Source: Acidimicrobiia bacterium (GTDB lineage: Bacteria; Actinomycetota; Acidimicrobiia; Spongiisociales; UBA5794). Taken from it: a stretch of DNA of 34,566 bases. Numbering within the stretch: position 1 is the first letter of the stretch; every line of letters begins with the position of its first letter. The notes under the pieces are model-generated. The model worked only from the letters and a program-made list of their open reading frames with translations. It was not told where the DNA came from and did not search any database. Below are positions 19,103 through 26,952 of the stretch, in pieces. The stretch is from assembly GCA_030065575.1 (NCBI GenBank), contig JASJDZ010000046.1:1-34566 (forward strand). Reading direction: 5' to 3'. The translations under genes and the position numbers were made by a program.

Positions 19103-21618
19103 GGTGCGGTCACCGTCACCGCGAAGTCGGTTTCGGAGAAGATCGAGCCCTCGCCTGCGTAGTCGAGCTGCCAGGAGAAACGCAGGGTGGTAACGCCCGT
19201 ACCAACAGCCGAGTGGTCCAGAACAACGGAATGAGGACGATCGTTCTGGAAGACGAGGGGCGAGTCGACGGGCTGCGTGATCGATTGTTGCACGCTGTTG
19301 ATACCCAATCCCTCGTTGACGAATCGCACCGTTTCCTCGACAAGATTGCCCAGGTTCGATCCGACACGATAGACAGCAGTTGCCTCACTGCCGGTGATCG
19401 TTGCGTTGCTGGTCTTGACCCGGAGCAGATGCGTTGTTGTCACCGTTGGATCGGCAGTGGTTGCCACTGCGAGGGTGGGCAGCGAGCCCAGGGAGCGATT
19501 GAGCAGCGCTAGGTGCGCGTCGACCGCGACAGAGTCGAGGCGCGGGGAGGCTGTCGCCGGATTGGATGTGGCCAGCTCGGCCCGGACACGGAGCAATTGA
19601 TCGCCGTCATGTGCAAAATCGAGCACTGAGGGAAGGGTCGCAATCGTGAAGTGGGTGCCGTCTGTCCCGTCCGGGCCAACGAAACCGATCGGCGTTCCGG
19701 CTGCTGCCGTCGCCACTTGGAGCCGCAGAGTTGTGCCGGCGGGGACGTCCCCAATGATGCGCAGGTTGCCGAACACGGCTGTTCCGGCCTCGGTGTCGAC
19801 CGTTGCGCTCTCCCAAGTGCCGGATGATTCGAGAATGCCCTCATCGCCCCCTGCAGTGACCACCGGCTCGGGCCATGTGTACTGCCGGCCTTGCTTCATT
19901 CCGAGCAGGCTCAGTTCATCATCGTTGGCGAGAGTCTCGAAGTAGGAGCTGAAGACGGCCCCGTCATCGCTGGCAATGCGGGTGCCGGTCGCCGTGACGC
20001 TGAGGTCGGCAGCGTCTGCCGCCCATGCAACGTCGGGGCCGCCGCTACAGATAACCGGCCGGTCGGGTCCGCCCGGCGGGGACACCGTGATCGAGACGTC
20101 GGCTGATGCCGCAGTGGGGCACGCGAAGGCGATGTACTGCGAATCGGCGGGTATCCAGTATTCGGCGCCCAACTCAGCAACGGGAACCACAGTCACCGAT
20201 TCGTTGCCGTCGCCATCGTCTTGCGAGATCACCCCGACCGGTTCCGTGCTGGTCAGCCAGAGTCCGTCGGCGGGCCCGCCTCCCTGCCCGGCACCGCCGC
20301 CGAGGGTCGATATGTCACCGCGGTCACCGGTGATCGTGCTGGCAGCGCCATCGGATCCGGCCACGGCGACCGAGGTTGCGTCCGTCCCGTAGCCGACGAG
20401 GGCACTCGTCGACCTGACCGCATAGAACGAACCCGCGGTTGCCGGATAGACGGGCATGAAGTCGCCACCCACGTCGCTGCGGTGCGTGACCAGCACCGGC
20501 AGATCGGATTCGATCAGCGCTGCACTACCTGCACTGATGTCATCTGCGGTGTGGGTGTACGGAGTGCCGGCCGTCACGGTGAAGGTGGCAACTACCGTGC
20601 CACCGTCCGAGAGCGTCACAGCGGCGTCGCCGAACGGCGCAACGAACGAGAAGGCTTGCCCGTCGCGATTGATTGGTGCCGCAAAGCTGGTACCTGCGAA
20701 CGAGATGGGCACCAGCGGGCCGACACCGTCGCCGATGCCTGCGCTGCTGATCGGGCCGACAACGGAGAGCACCGAGCCGGGGGAGTTGCCTGCCGCGTCG
20801 AAGGTGGTGAGGTCCCCTGCGGAGGTCAGGGTGACTGCGGGCCCCCCGTCCCGGCTGACCTCGTTGCCGTCGATGTAGGTGACGACATTGATCGGAGTGG
20901 TCCCGGCGGAATATGCGTCGGCAACCGTGTAGTAGACCGGCTGCGGTGACGAGTAGGTGAACACCGCGGCTTCAGTGTGGTTGGCCGGGCTGGTCGCGGT
21001 ACCGAGTGAGTAGCCGTAGTAGAGGCACACAGAGCCGCTGGCGCCGGCGATGATCTCGTCGACCTGTACCCAGATGGTGTCCGGCTCGGTGTCGTCGGGC
21101 CACAGCGGCAACGACGTCACGCCGTCGGCTGCAATGGCTCGCAGATCACCGAGATCGGACTGCAGAAACCCTTCGCCGGTCAACTGATCGACAGGAAACG
21201 GCAGCCGGAGCTGGTACTCGGCGACTGTGTTGGCACCAACGGCCGTATGGTCGATCGAGAAGCACCGCCGGTTGGTCCAATCTGTGTCCCACCAGTTGAT
21301 CGAGCCGTCGGGTTCCGCGACACCACTGGGACCGATTCTGTCGAGCAATACCGCCCCGGGGATCGATGATCCTTCCGTAGCCGAGTAGGTGCCGGCATCG
21401 AAGTCACCCGGGTCGGTCCAGGTTGCAGGTGAACCCGACGTGTAGTCGTAGAGCGAAACCAGGCCGGGGTCGAAGTCGAAACTCGAGGCTGCGAATGACT
21501 GCGTGATGACGGCCGCGCCACCGAGGGTTGGTTGGATCGAGAACAGCGCAAAACAGAGCCCGAGCACTGCGGCCCGGCGCAGCACGCCCGCCTTTCTCCA
21601 CCCTGTCTGAACCTTCAT
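19099..21618 (-). CDS. large secreted surface protein with DUF2341 domain
   Basis: An 839-aa exported protein, first gene of a three-gene operon. It has a basic n-region and hydrophobic core ending near residue 35, then the mature start AVITQSF. Residues about 109-201 match the DUF2341 pattern: WWDTDWTNRRCF, YQLRLPF, DLGDLRAIAADG, PLWPDD...TIWVQVDEI and VCLYYGYS, with C119 and C198. The long middle region (220-560) is beta-rich and low in charge, with repeated S/T/G/A/D-rich strands and an S-D-L-P-V-L-V-T-H segment. The end resembles an Ig-like or pilin-like domain. No LPXTG or membrane tail is present, so anchoring must be by another route. Start choice: ATG 21618 is weak; GTG at 21585 has GGAGAAAGG just upstream and still gives a signal peptide. 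Confidence 0.8.
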   Translation of the reverse strand: MKVQTGWRKAGVLRRAAVLGLCFALFSIQPTLGGAAVITQSFAASSFDFDPGLVSLYDYTSGSPATWTDPGDFDAGTYSATEGSSIPGAVLLDRIGPSGVAEPDGSINWWDTDWTNRRCFSIDHTAVGANTVAEYQLRLPFPVDQLTGEGFLQSDLGDLRAIAADGVTSLPLWPDDTEPDTIWVQVDEIIAGASGSVCLYYGYSLGTATSPANHTEAAVFTYSSPQPVYYTVADAYSAGTTPINVVTYIDGNEVSRDGGPAVTLTSAGDLTTFDAAGNSPGSVLSVVGPISSAGIGDGVGPLVPISFAGTSFAAPINRDGQAFSFVAPFGDAAVTLSDGGTVVATFTVTAGTPYTHTADDISAGSAALIESDLPVLVTHRSDVGGDFMPVYPATAGSFYAVRSTSALVGYGTDATSVAVAGSDGAASTITGDRGDISTLGGGAGQGGGPADGLWLTSTEPVGVISQDDGDGNESVTVVPVAELGAEYWIPADSQYIAFACPTAASADVSITVSPPGGPDRPVICSGGPDVAWAADAADLSVTATGTRIASDDGAVFSSYFETLANDDELSLLGMKQGRQYTWPEPVVTAGGDEGILESSGTWESATVDTEAGTAVFGNLRIIGDVPAGTTLRLQVATAAAGTPIGFVGPDGTDGTHFTIATLPSVLDFAHDGDQLLRVRAELATSNPATASPRLDSVAVDAHLALLNRSLGSLPTLAVATTADPTVTTTHLLRVKTSNATITGSEATAVYRVGSNLGNLVEETVRFVNEGLGINSVQQSITQPVDSPLVFQNDRPHSVVLDHSAVGTGVTTLRFSWQLDYAGEGSIFSETDFAVTVTAP

Positions 21619-21703
21619 CCAACGCGCTTTGTCAGTCCCGAAGCCCCCTCCGGGATTGGTCCTCAGACGTTAGTCCGGTTTGAGTCAGGCGGCATAGGAC
21701 GGG

Positions 21704-21715
21704 CAGCGCGCTGCT
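21704..21715. repeat. 12-bp perfect palindrome in the gatC / surface operon intergenic region
   Basis: GCAGCGCGCTGC lies 6 bp upstream of the gatC -10 box. It may be a regulator site between the divergent genes or a chance palindrome in GC-rich DNA. Confidence 0.3.
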
Positions 21716-21721
21716 CGGGAG

Positions 21722-21727
21722 TAACCT
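21722..21727 (+). promoter_or_regulatory. -10 element TAACCT of gatC, leaderless promoter
   Basis: TAACCT is followed by 6 nt and then the gatC ATG at 21734. There is no ribosome binding site, so the mRNA probably begins at the A of the start codon. Confidence 0.6.
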
Positions 21728-21733
21728 CGACCC

Positions 21734-22024
21734 ATGCCCGTTGAGATTGACATAGCCAAAGTAGCCAAATTGGCCCGCCTCGCTCTCTCCCCCGAGAAGC
21801 TCGAGGAGTACGGCGCCCAGCTGGTTGACATACTCGAACATGCCGAGCGCGTTGGGGGCCTACCCACCGAGGGCGTTCCGCCCACGTCGCATCCCCTTCC
21901 GATGACAAACGCATTCCGCGCCGATGAGGTTCGTCCCTCGCTCGACCGTGACGAAGTCCTCGAGCAAGCCCCGCAAAGCGAAGGCCCCTACTTCAGGGTT
22001 CCGCGCATCCTGGGGGAAACATGA
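21734..22024 (+). CDS. gatC: Asp/Glu-tRNA amidotransferase subunit GatC
   Basis: A 96-aa GatC, the small subunit that clamps GatA to GatB in the GatCAB amidotransferase, which converts Glu-tRNA-Gln to Gln-tRNA-Gln. The family pattern is complete: IDIAKVAKLARLALSPEKLEEY at the N-terminus, the LVDILEHAERV helix, LPTEGVPPTSHPLP, and the C-terminal FRADEVRPSLDRDEVLEQAPQSEGPYFRVPRIL. The start has TAACCT 6 nt upstream. Its stop overlaps the gatA ATG by 4 bp. The gene diverges from the surface-protein operon with 115 bp between starts. Confidence 0.95.
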   Translation: MPVEIDIAKVAKLARLALSPEKLEEYGAQLVDILEHAERVGGLPTEGVPPTSHPLPMTNAFRADEVRPSLDRDEVLEQAPQSEGPYFRVPRILGET

Positions 22025-23502
22025 CCGACCTCGCTGATCTTTCGATCGCCGAAGCGGGTGCGGGGCTCCGGCGTGGCGACTTCTCCTCGGTGGAGCTGAC
22101 CGATGCCGCCCTCACCAGGGCCGGTGTCACCGAGTCGCACCTGCATGCATACCTGACCCTCGACCAACATGGGGCGCGCGCTGCTGCCACCGCAGCCGAT
22201 CAGGCTTTGGCCGCGGGAGAGGACCACGGCCCGCTGCACGGGATTCCCCTTGCCGTCAAGGACAACATGGTCACTCGGGGCATGGAGACAACTGCGGGCT
22301 CGAAGATCCTCTCGGGTTACGTGCCGCCCTACAACGCCACGGTGGTGGATCGGCTCAGCGCCAAGAGGGCTGTGATTCTCGGCAAGACCAATCTCGACGA
22401 GTTCGCCATGGGGTCTTCAACGGAGAACTCGGCTTACGGACCGACGCGCAACCCCTGGGACACCGACCGGGTTCCCGGTGGATCGTCGGGGGGTTCGGCC
22501 GCCGCTGTGTCAGTCGGATCGGCGCTTGGTGCTCTGGGCAGCGATACCGGTGGATCAATACGGCAGCCGGCCGCCATGTGTGGCCTGGTTGGCGTGAAGC
22601 CCACCTACGGCGTGGTGAGTCGGTACGGCCTGATTGCCTTTGCCTCCTCTCTCGACCAGATCGGCCCCTTTGCCCGCAGCGTCGGTGATGCTGCCTCGCT
22701 ATTGGAAGCGGTGGCCGGCTACGACCCGCGGGATGCCACCAGCTACCGCGGGGACACTCCGGAGATCTCGACGCTTCTCGACTCCGGGGTGGCCGGAATG
22801 CGGATTGGCGTTCTGGCCGAGTTGTCGGGTGACGGCATCGATCCCCAGATCCAGGACGCATGCCGGAGGATGTACGACGCATTGGCTGATGCCGGAGCGG
22901 AGCTCAAGGAGGTCTCCTTACCGGCAACTGAATACGCGCTTTCGGCCTACTACCTGATTGCCCCGGCCGAAGCGTCGGCGAACCTTGCTCGATTCGATGG
23001 CGTCCGCTACGGCCTCCGCGTGGACGGGGAAACCACCGAGGAGATGATGGCGGCGTCGCGAGCCGAAGGATTTGGACCGGAAGTCGCTCGACGCATCTTG
23101 CTCGGCACCTACGCGCTTTCCGCCGGCTACTACGACGCCTTCTACGGGCAGGCGCAGAAGGTGCGAACGCTGCTTCGCAACGAGTTCGCCGCCACGTATG
23201 AGGAGGTCGATGTGATCGTCTCACCCACCAGCCCAACCACCGCCTTTGCGATTGGTGAGAAGACGGCAGACCCGCTGAGCATGTACTTCGCAGATGTCTG
23301 CACGATCGCCAGCAACCTGGCCGGTGATCCGTCGGGCTCCGTTCCGGTCGGGCTCGACGCCGAGGGCCTGCCGATCGGGTTCCAGATCATGGCCCCCGCC
23401 CTACATGAGGCCCAGCTGTTCCGGCTGGCAGCTGAGGTGGAGCGGCTCGCCCGCTTCGACGCCAGACCTGCTCTGGCGACTTCGGAGGTGAAGCCCGCAT
23501 GA
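22021..23502 (+). CDS. gatA: Asp/Glu-tRNA amidotransferase subunit GatA
   Basis: A 493-aa amidase-signature protein, the glutaminase subunit that releases ammonia for transamidation of misacylated tRNA. The Ser-cisSer-Lys triad is intact: K80 in LAVKDNM, S155 in VPGGSSGGSA and S179 in GSDTGGSIRQPA, matching Lys79, Ser154 and Ser178 of the Staphylococcus enzyme as recalled. The C-terminal part contains VDVIVSPTSPTTAF and GDPSGSVPVGLDAEGLPIGFQIM, both typical of GatA. It overlaps gatC and gatB by 4 bp each (ATGA), implying coupled translation and equal subunit amounts. Confidence 0.96.
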   Translation: MTDLADLSIAEAGAGLRRGDFSSVELTDAALTRAGVTESHLHAYLTLDQHGARAAATAADQALAAGEDHGPLHGIPLAVKDNMVTRGMETTAGSKILSGYVPPYNATVVDRLSAKRAVILGKTNLDEFAMGSSTENSAYGPTRNPWDTDRVPGGSSGGSAAAVSVGSALGALGSDTGGSIRQPAAMCGLVGVKPTYGVVSRYGLIAFASSLDQIGPFARSVGDAASLLEAVAGYDPRDATSYRGDTPEISTLLDSGVAGMRIGVLAELSGDGIDPQIQDACRRMYDALADAGAELKEVSLPATEYALSAYYLIAPAEASANLARFDGVRYGLRVDGETTEEMMAASRAEGFGPEVARRILLGTYALSAGYYDAFYGQAQKVRTLLRNEFAATYEEVDVIVSPTSPTTAFAIGEKTADPLSMYFADVCTIASNLAGDPSGSVPVGLDAEGLPIGFQIMAPALHEAQLFRLAAEVERLARFDARPALATSEVKPA

Positions 23503-24950
23503 CCAACTGGGAAGCTGTAATTGGGATCGAAACGCATGTCGAGCTGCAGACTCGCTCGAAGATGTTCTGCGGTTGCGAGGTGAACTTCAGCGCCGACCCC
23601 AATACGACCGTCTGTCCAGTCTGTTTGGCGCTTCCGGGCGCTTTGCCGGTTCCCAACGAGGAAGCCATCGAAGGAATCCTGAAGATTGGAGCCGCCCTCG
23701 ACTGCGAGTTGGTTGAGAGCTCCTTGTTCCACCGCAAGAACTACTTCTACCCGGATCTCCCGAAGAACTACCAGATCTCGCAGTACGACGTACCGCTGTG
23801 TGTCGACGGTCACATCGATATCGACGTCGATGGCGAGGAAGCTCGGGTCGGCATCACCCGCGTGCACATGGAAGAGGACACCGGCAAGAGCTTGCACGGG
23901 AGCGATACCGGCCGCATTCACGACGCCGACCACTCGTTGCTGGATTTCAATCGCTCCGGTGTGCCACTGGTCGAGATCGTCAGTGAGCCCGATATCCGCT
24001 CGCCGGAGCAGGCTCGGGCTTACGCCGCTGAGCTACAGCGCGTGGTGCGGGCGCTGGGTGTGTCTGACGTGCGTCTCGAAGAAGGCAGCGTCCGGTTCGA
24101 CGCAAACATCTCCGTTCGGCCGGCCGGTCAGGCGGAGTTCGGTACCCGAACTGAGGTCAAGAACATGAACTCGTTGCGCTCACTGCAGCGGGCGATTGCA
24201 TACGAGATCCAACGCCAGATTGGAGTGATTGAAGGCAACGGGGAAATCGTCCAGGAGACCCGGCACTGGAACGAGGACTCGGGAGCGACTTCTTCGATGC
24301 GCTCGAAGGAGGAATCCGAGGACTACCGGTACTTCCAGGAGCCGGATCTCGTCCCTCTGCATGTCGACGGCGAGTGGCGGGACCGCGTCTTCGCCGGTCT
24401 CCCCGAGTTGCCGTCGGCCCGCCGGAAGCGGATTGTTGCGGCTGGCGTCGAACCTCAGGCGGCCGCCACATTGGTCGAGGCGGGTGACCTCGCCGACCTA
24501 TTCGACCACGCAGTGTCCCTCGGTGCCGACCGCAAGCAGATCGCCAACTGGCTCACGGGCGAAGTGGTTGCTCACCTTCGTCGCAACGAGGTCGCACTTG
24601 CCGACACGGGGCTCAGCGCTGCTCATCTCAATGAGCTGGGTTCTCTCGTCGGAGAAGGTGCTCTGTCGAGTACCGCCGCCAAGGAAGTCCTCGGTCATGT
24701 CCTGTCGGGGGAAGGGTCGCCCCGAGAGGTCGCAGCAGCTCGCGATCTGACTCAGATATCAGACCAAACAGCTCTGGATGCCGAGGTGGACGCTGTTCTC
24801 GCCGCCAACCCGGATGTGGTGGAGCGCCTTCGCAGTGGGGACATGAAACCCATTGGGTTTGTTGTTGGCCAGGTCATGAAGGCCACTCGAGGCAAGGCTG
24901 ACCCGAAACTGGTTTCTGAGCTCGTGCGGAGCAAGACGCAAGGGGACTAG
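23499..24950 (+). CDS. gatB: Asp/Glu-tRNA amidotransferase subunit GatB
   Basis: A 483-aa GatB, the kinase/transamidase and tRNA-binding subunit. It opens with WEAVIGIETHVELQT. The zinc-binding cysteines C24, C26, C39 and C42 are present (MFCGC...VCPVC). HRKNYFYPDLPKNYQISQYD, RVHMEEDTGKSLH and DFNRSGVPLVEIVSEPDIRS are family blocks. The C-terminal tail domain (Yqey-like, from about 400) ends GFVVGQVMKATRGKADPKLVSELV. Length is normal. It overlaps gatA by 4 bp; an SRPBCC gene follows 6 bp later and may share the transcript. Confidence 0.96.
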   Translation: MTNWEAVIGIETHVELQTRSKMFCGCEVNFSADPNTTVCPVCLALPGALPVPNEEAIEGILKIGAALDCELVESSLFHRKNYFYPDLPKNYQISQYDVPLCVDGHIDIDVDGEEARVGITRVHMEEDTGKSLHGSDTGRIHDADHSLLDFNRSGVPLVEIVSEPDIRSPEQARAYAAELQRVVRALGVSDVRLEEGSVRFDANISVRPAGQAEFGTRTEVKNMNSLRSLQRAIAYEIQRQIGVIEGNGEIVQETRHWNEDSGATSSMRSKEESEDYRYFQEPDLVPLHVDGEWRDRVFAGLPELPSARRKRIVAAGVEPQAAATLVEAGDLADLFDHAVSLGADRKQIANWLTGEVVAHLRRNEVALADTGLSAAHLNELGSLVGEGALSSTAAKEVLGHVLSGEGSPREVAAARDLTQISDQTALDAEVDAVLAANPDVVERLRSGDMKPIGFVVGQVMKATRGKADPKLVSELVRSKTQGD

Positions 24951-24956
24951 ACGTCG

Positions 24957-25400
24957 ATGGGGCAACGCCATTTCGTCTACGCAGTAGCGGAAAGGGTGAT
25001 ACCGATCGATCCCGCCCGCGTTTGGTCGTTGCTCGGGGATCCTTCGCGGCTGGGTGAGTGGGCTGGCGTCCGCCTGGTGGGCTACATGGGCACGGAGCTT
25101 CCCCGCCCGGGTCACAGCGTGTTCGTGCGACGGAAGCTGCTGAGACGCCGGTCGAAACGGGTCGAAATCGAGTCCTGGGTAGCAGGGGAGCGCATTGTCT
25201 GCCTGGTTCATGGCCAACCGGAGCCGGTGCGGTTCGAAATGGTCATCAATCCCGAGGTTGGGCACGACACCATCGGAACGCGAGTTCGATTGGTGCAGCG
25301 GTTCGCCACTTTGGGCGTGCTGGCATTTCCGGCACGTTGGTGGGTGGAACGCCAGCTCGAGCGGAAGATGAGCAGAATCGGGAGAGCGGCGAAACCATGA
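24957..25400 (+). CDS. SRPBCC (START-like) superfamily protein
   Basis: A 147-aa protein with the START-like fold that binds hydrophobic ligands. It starts with a strand and helix reading ERVIPIDPARVWSLLGDPSRLGEWAGVR, the standard SRPBCC entry pattern in which a V/I-x-x-P-x-x-V-W-x-x-x-D-P-x-R-x-x-x-W motif shapes the cavity mouth. The middle has alternating strands and it ends with a long basic helix (WVERQLERKMSRIG). No catalytic residues are recognisable. It follows gatB by 6 bp, with AAGGGG 11 nt before the ATG, and its stop overlaps the HAD gene ATG. Function is unknown. Confidence 0.7.
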   Translation: MGQRHFVYAVAERVIPIDPARVWSLLGDPSRLGEWAGVRLVGYMGTELPRPGHSVFVRRKLLRRRSKRVEIESWVAGERIVCLVHGQPEPVRFEMVINPEVGHDTIGTRVRLVQRFATLGVLAFPARWWVERQLERKMSRIGRAAKP

Positions 25401-26029
25401 ACGGGGTCATATTCGACTTTGACGGCGTTCTCGGCGACAGCGAGCCCCTGTCCTGGGCTGCCTGGATCGCTGTGCTTGGGTCACACGGGATCGAGGTGAC
25501 GGAAGAGGACATCGCGGCCTGTACCGGAACCACGAGCAGCTTCACACATGCTCACTTCGCCAAGCAGGCCCCGTTGCCCGACTATCCCGATGTGCTGGCT
25601 GCTGTTGACAGGCATCGCCAATCGGCATACCCAACTGAGCTGCGAGCCTTCCCCGATGCGGCCAACGCTGTGCAGGCCCTGGCGATGGTCGGCGTGCCGC
25701 TTGGCGTTGCGTCCTCCAGTTCCCGGATGAACCTTGACATCAAACTCGACGTCCTCGGCCTCGGACGCTACTTCGACGTGACAGTCGCCGGAGACGAGGT
25801 CGCTCGAGGCAAGCCCGAACCCGACATCTACCTCGAAGTGATCGCACAACTGGGGATCGATCCGGGAAGGTCGGTCGCAGTCGAGGACACCGGTATCGGT
25901 GCCGATGCTGCCGCCGCAGCCGGTCTCAGGACCGTGATAGTGAAGCGGATGGATCTTCCCACCGGTCTTCATCCTGTTGTCTCCGAGGTAGACCCCGACA
26001 TGCTGCTTCTCTGGCTGGGTCGTCTCTAG
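25397..26029 (+). CDS. HAD-superfamily hydrolase, beta-phosphoglucomutase-like
   Basis: A 210-aa haloacid-dehalogenase-type phosphatase or phosphomutase. Motif I is FDFDGVLGDSEP with nucleophile D7 and acid/base D9. Motif II is the Ser in ASSSSRMNLDIKL. Motif III Lys and the Asp pair lie in GKPEPDIYL and VAVEDTGIGADAAAAAG. The small helical cap between motifs I and II is the subfamily I type of beta-phosphoglucomutase and related phosphatases. The ATG overlaps the SRPBCC stop; the frame is open far upstream inside that gene, but the HAD motif begins 4 residues after this ATG. Substrate unknown. Confidence 0.88.
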   Translation: MNGVIFDFDGVLGDSEPLSWAAWIAVLGSHGIEVTEEDIAACTGTTSSFTHAHFAKQAPLPDYPDVLAAVDRHRQSAYPTELRAFPDAANAVQALAMVGVPLGVASSSSRMNLDIKLDVLGLGRYFDVTVAGDEVARGKPEPDIYLEVIAQLGIDPGRSVAVEDTGIGADAAAAAGLRTVIVKRMDLPTGLHPVVSEVDPDMLLLWLGRL

Positions 26030-26058
26030 ACCCAGGCTTCGTTTTTCTATCCCCGGGT

Positions 26059-26064
26059 TATGCT
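26059..26064 (+). promoter_or_regulatory. -10 element TATGCT, leaderless promoter
   Basis: TATGCT ends 7 nt before the ATG at 26072. An in-frame ATG at 26060 lies inside this box, which argues that the downstream ATG is the real start. Confidence 0.55.
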
Positions 26065-26071
26065 GCCCGAC

Positions 26072-26419
26072 ATGAATACGACCCAGTACTTGCCGCTGGC
26101 CCAGGTCGAGATCGAGGACCTACCACCGGAGGTAGTCGAAGAGCTGCCAACGGACGTTGTCGACCAGATCAAGGACGGCCTGCTCGACAAGATCCCCGAG
26201 GATGTCGTAGCGGAACTACCGCAGTCGATCCAGGACAAGATTCCCGAGGGACTGCTCGAGGCAGCCGCATCGAACCCGGCATTCACCAGGGTCTTGCTGG
26301 TCATCGGAGTTCTGGCGGTGATCGGGTTCGTCTTTGGCGTCATCAGAAGCGCAGTGAAGTGGATGCTCTATAGCGCGATCGTCGGCGTCGCTGCCTGGTA
26401 TTTCTTCTTCCAGCAATGA
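26072..26419 (+). CDS. membrane protein with octapeptide repeats, unknown function
   Basis: A 115-aa protein not recognised. After a 16-residue start, residues 17-64 are six tandem 8-residue units with the consensus [LI]-P-x-[DE]-[VL]-[VL]-[DE]-x, for example LPPEVVEE, IPEDVVAE and IPEGLLEA. Position 1 is always L or I, and position 2 is Pro in five of six. Two membrane segments follow (about 71-90 and 96-112) with a short basic loop between them. The repeat period is 8, not the 7 of coiled coils, so short stacked helices or a Pro-broken amphipathic rod at the membrane surface are possible. The start at 26072 is chosen over the ATG at 26060 because the latter lies within the -10 box TATGCT. 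A hairpin follows the stop. Confidence 0.7.
   Translation: MNTTQYLPLAQVEIEDLPPEVVEELPTDVVDQIKDGLLDKIPEDVVAELPQSIQDKIPEGLLEAAASNPAFTRVLLVIGVLAVIGFVFGVIRSAVKWMLYSAIVGVAAWYFFFQQ
26120..26263 (+). repeat. six tandem octapeptide repeats (24-nt units) in the membrane protein gene
   Basis: The coding stretch divides into six 24-nt units with protein consensus [LI]-P-x-[DE]-[VL]-[VL]-[DE]-x. The nucleotide units themselves have diverged, so the repetition is best seen at protein level. Confidence 0.65.
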
Positions 26420-26421
26420 CG

Positions 26422-26442
26422 GCGTGCCGCAAAGCGGCACGC
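26422..26442. terminator. bidirectional hairpin terminator
   Basis: GCGTGCCGC (26422-26430) and GCGGCACGC (26434-26442) pair perfectly over a 3-nt loop, between the convergent octapeptide-repeat gene and pgpA. There is no T-tract. Confidence 0.65.
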
Positions 26443-26446
26443 TGAC

Positions 26447-26896
26447 TCAGAGCAAGCCGGTGAGCATCCAGCCGACGGCCAGCCCGTAGAGCCCGGCAAC
26501 CACATCATCGGCGGTGATTCCGATCGCACCGGGAAGGCGTTCCGCCTGCGGTACTCCCGGGAGAACCTTGAAGATGTCCCCGAGGCGGGCAACAACGAGC
26601 GCCGCCAGCCACGGGATCCCGGTGAGGCCGATCAGCGCCACCAATGTTCCAGCGACTTCATCGATCACCACCCAATTGGGATCGGAGTGGCCTTCGGCAA
26701 AGGGCGCCGCTGCCCACAAAGAAAGGCCGATTGCCGCCGCAGCGACTATCAGGTCCGCCCACCAGGGCGCGCTCCACATCGCCAGCCCTATCAGCGCTGC
26801 AAGAGCTGCCCCGAACGTGCCCGCTCCGTTGTCGCCTTTCCAGAGTCGGCGGGGAATGAATCCCGTTCCGAATCCCGCCGCCACAATCCTCCGCAT
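26447..26896 (-). CDS. pgpA: phosphatidylglycerophosphatase A family protein
   Basis: A 149-aa membrane enzyme of the PgpA family, which dephosphorylates phosphatidylglycerophosphate in the inner membrane. Family blocks: a GTGFIPRRLWKGDNGAGTFGA start, DPNWVVIDEVAGTLVALIG (the D-P-x-x-x-V-x-D-E-x-x-G motif with acidic residues for metal), and a closing RLGDIFKVLPGVPQAERLPGAIGITADDVVAGLYG, which includes the conserved D-D-x-x-A-G. Three or four membrane segments are visible. The ATG has TAGCCT 6 nt upstream on the minus strand. It is divergent from the methyltransferase gene, with 56 bp between starts. Confidence 0.85.
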   Translation of the reverse strand: MRRIVAAGFGTGFIPRRLWKGDNGAGTFGAALAALIGLAMWSAPWWADLIVAAAAIGLSLWAAAPFAEGHSDPNWVVIDEVAGTLVALIGLTGIPWLAALVVARLGDIFKVLPGVPQAERLPGAIGITADDVVAGLYGLAVGWMLTGLL

Positions 26897-26902
26897 TCGG
26901 CG

Positions 26903-26908
26903 AGGCTA
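26903..26908 (-). promoter_or_regulatory. -10 element TAGCCT of pgpA, leaderless promoter
   Basis: On the minus strand TAGCCT is followed by CGCCGA and the ATG at 26896. The 18-base stretch around it is identical to the one at 6400-6417 before the oxidoreductase gene. Confidence 0.65.
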
Positions 26909-26940
26909 CCCGGTTGCGCGCTGTGTGTCCCAAACCCATA

Positions 26941-26946
26941 TAGGAT
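26941..26946 (+). promoter_or_regulatory. -10 element TAGGAT, leaderless promoter
   Basis: TAGGAT is followed by 6 nt and then the ATG at 26953, which selects that ATG over the GTG three bases earlier. Confidence 0.55.
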
Positions 26947-26952
26947 TCCGTG

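Noticed and set aside
20221-20949. 242-codon open frame on the plus strand
   Set aside because: Opposite the DUF2341 surface protein, which has signal peptide and domain. The plus-strand protein is Arg/Gly/Cys-rich without a domain.
26060-26071. ATG at 26060 as start of the octapeptide-repeat protein
   Set aside because: It falls inside a -10 box (TATGCT) and there is no ribosome binding site; the ATG at 26072 fits the leaderless spacing seen elsewhere.
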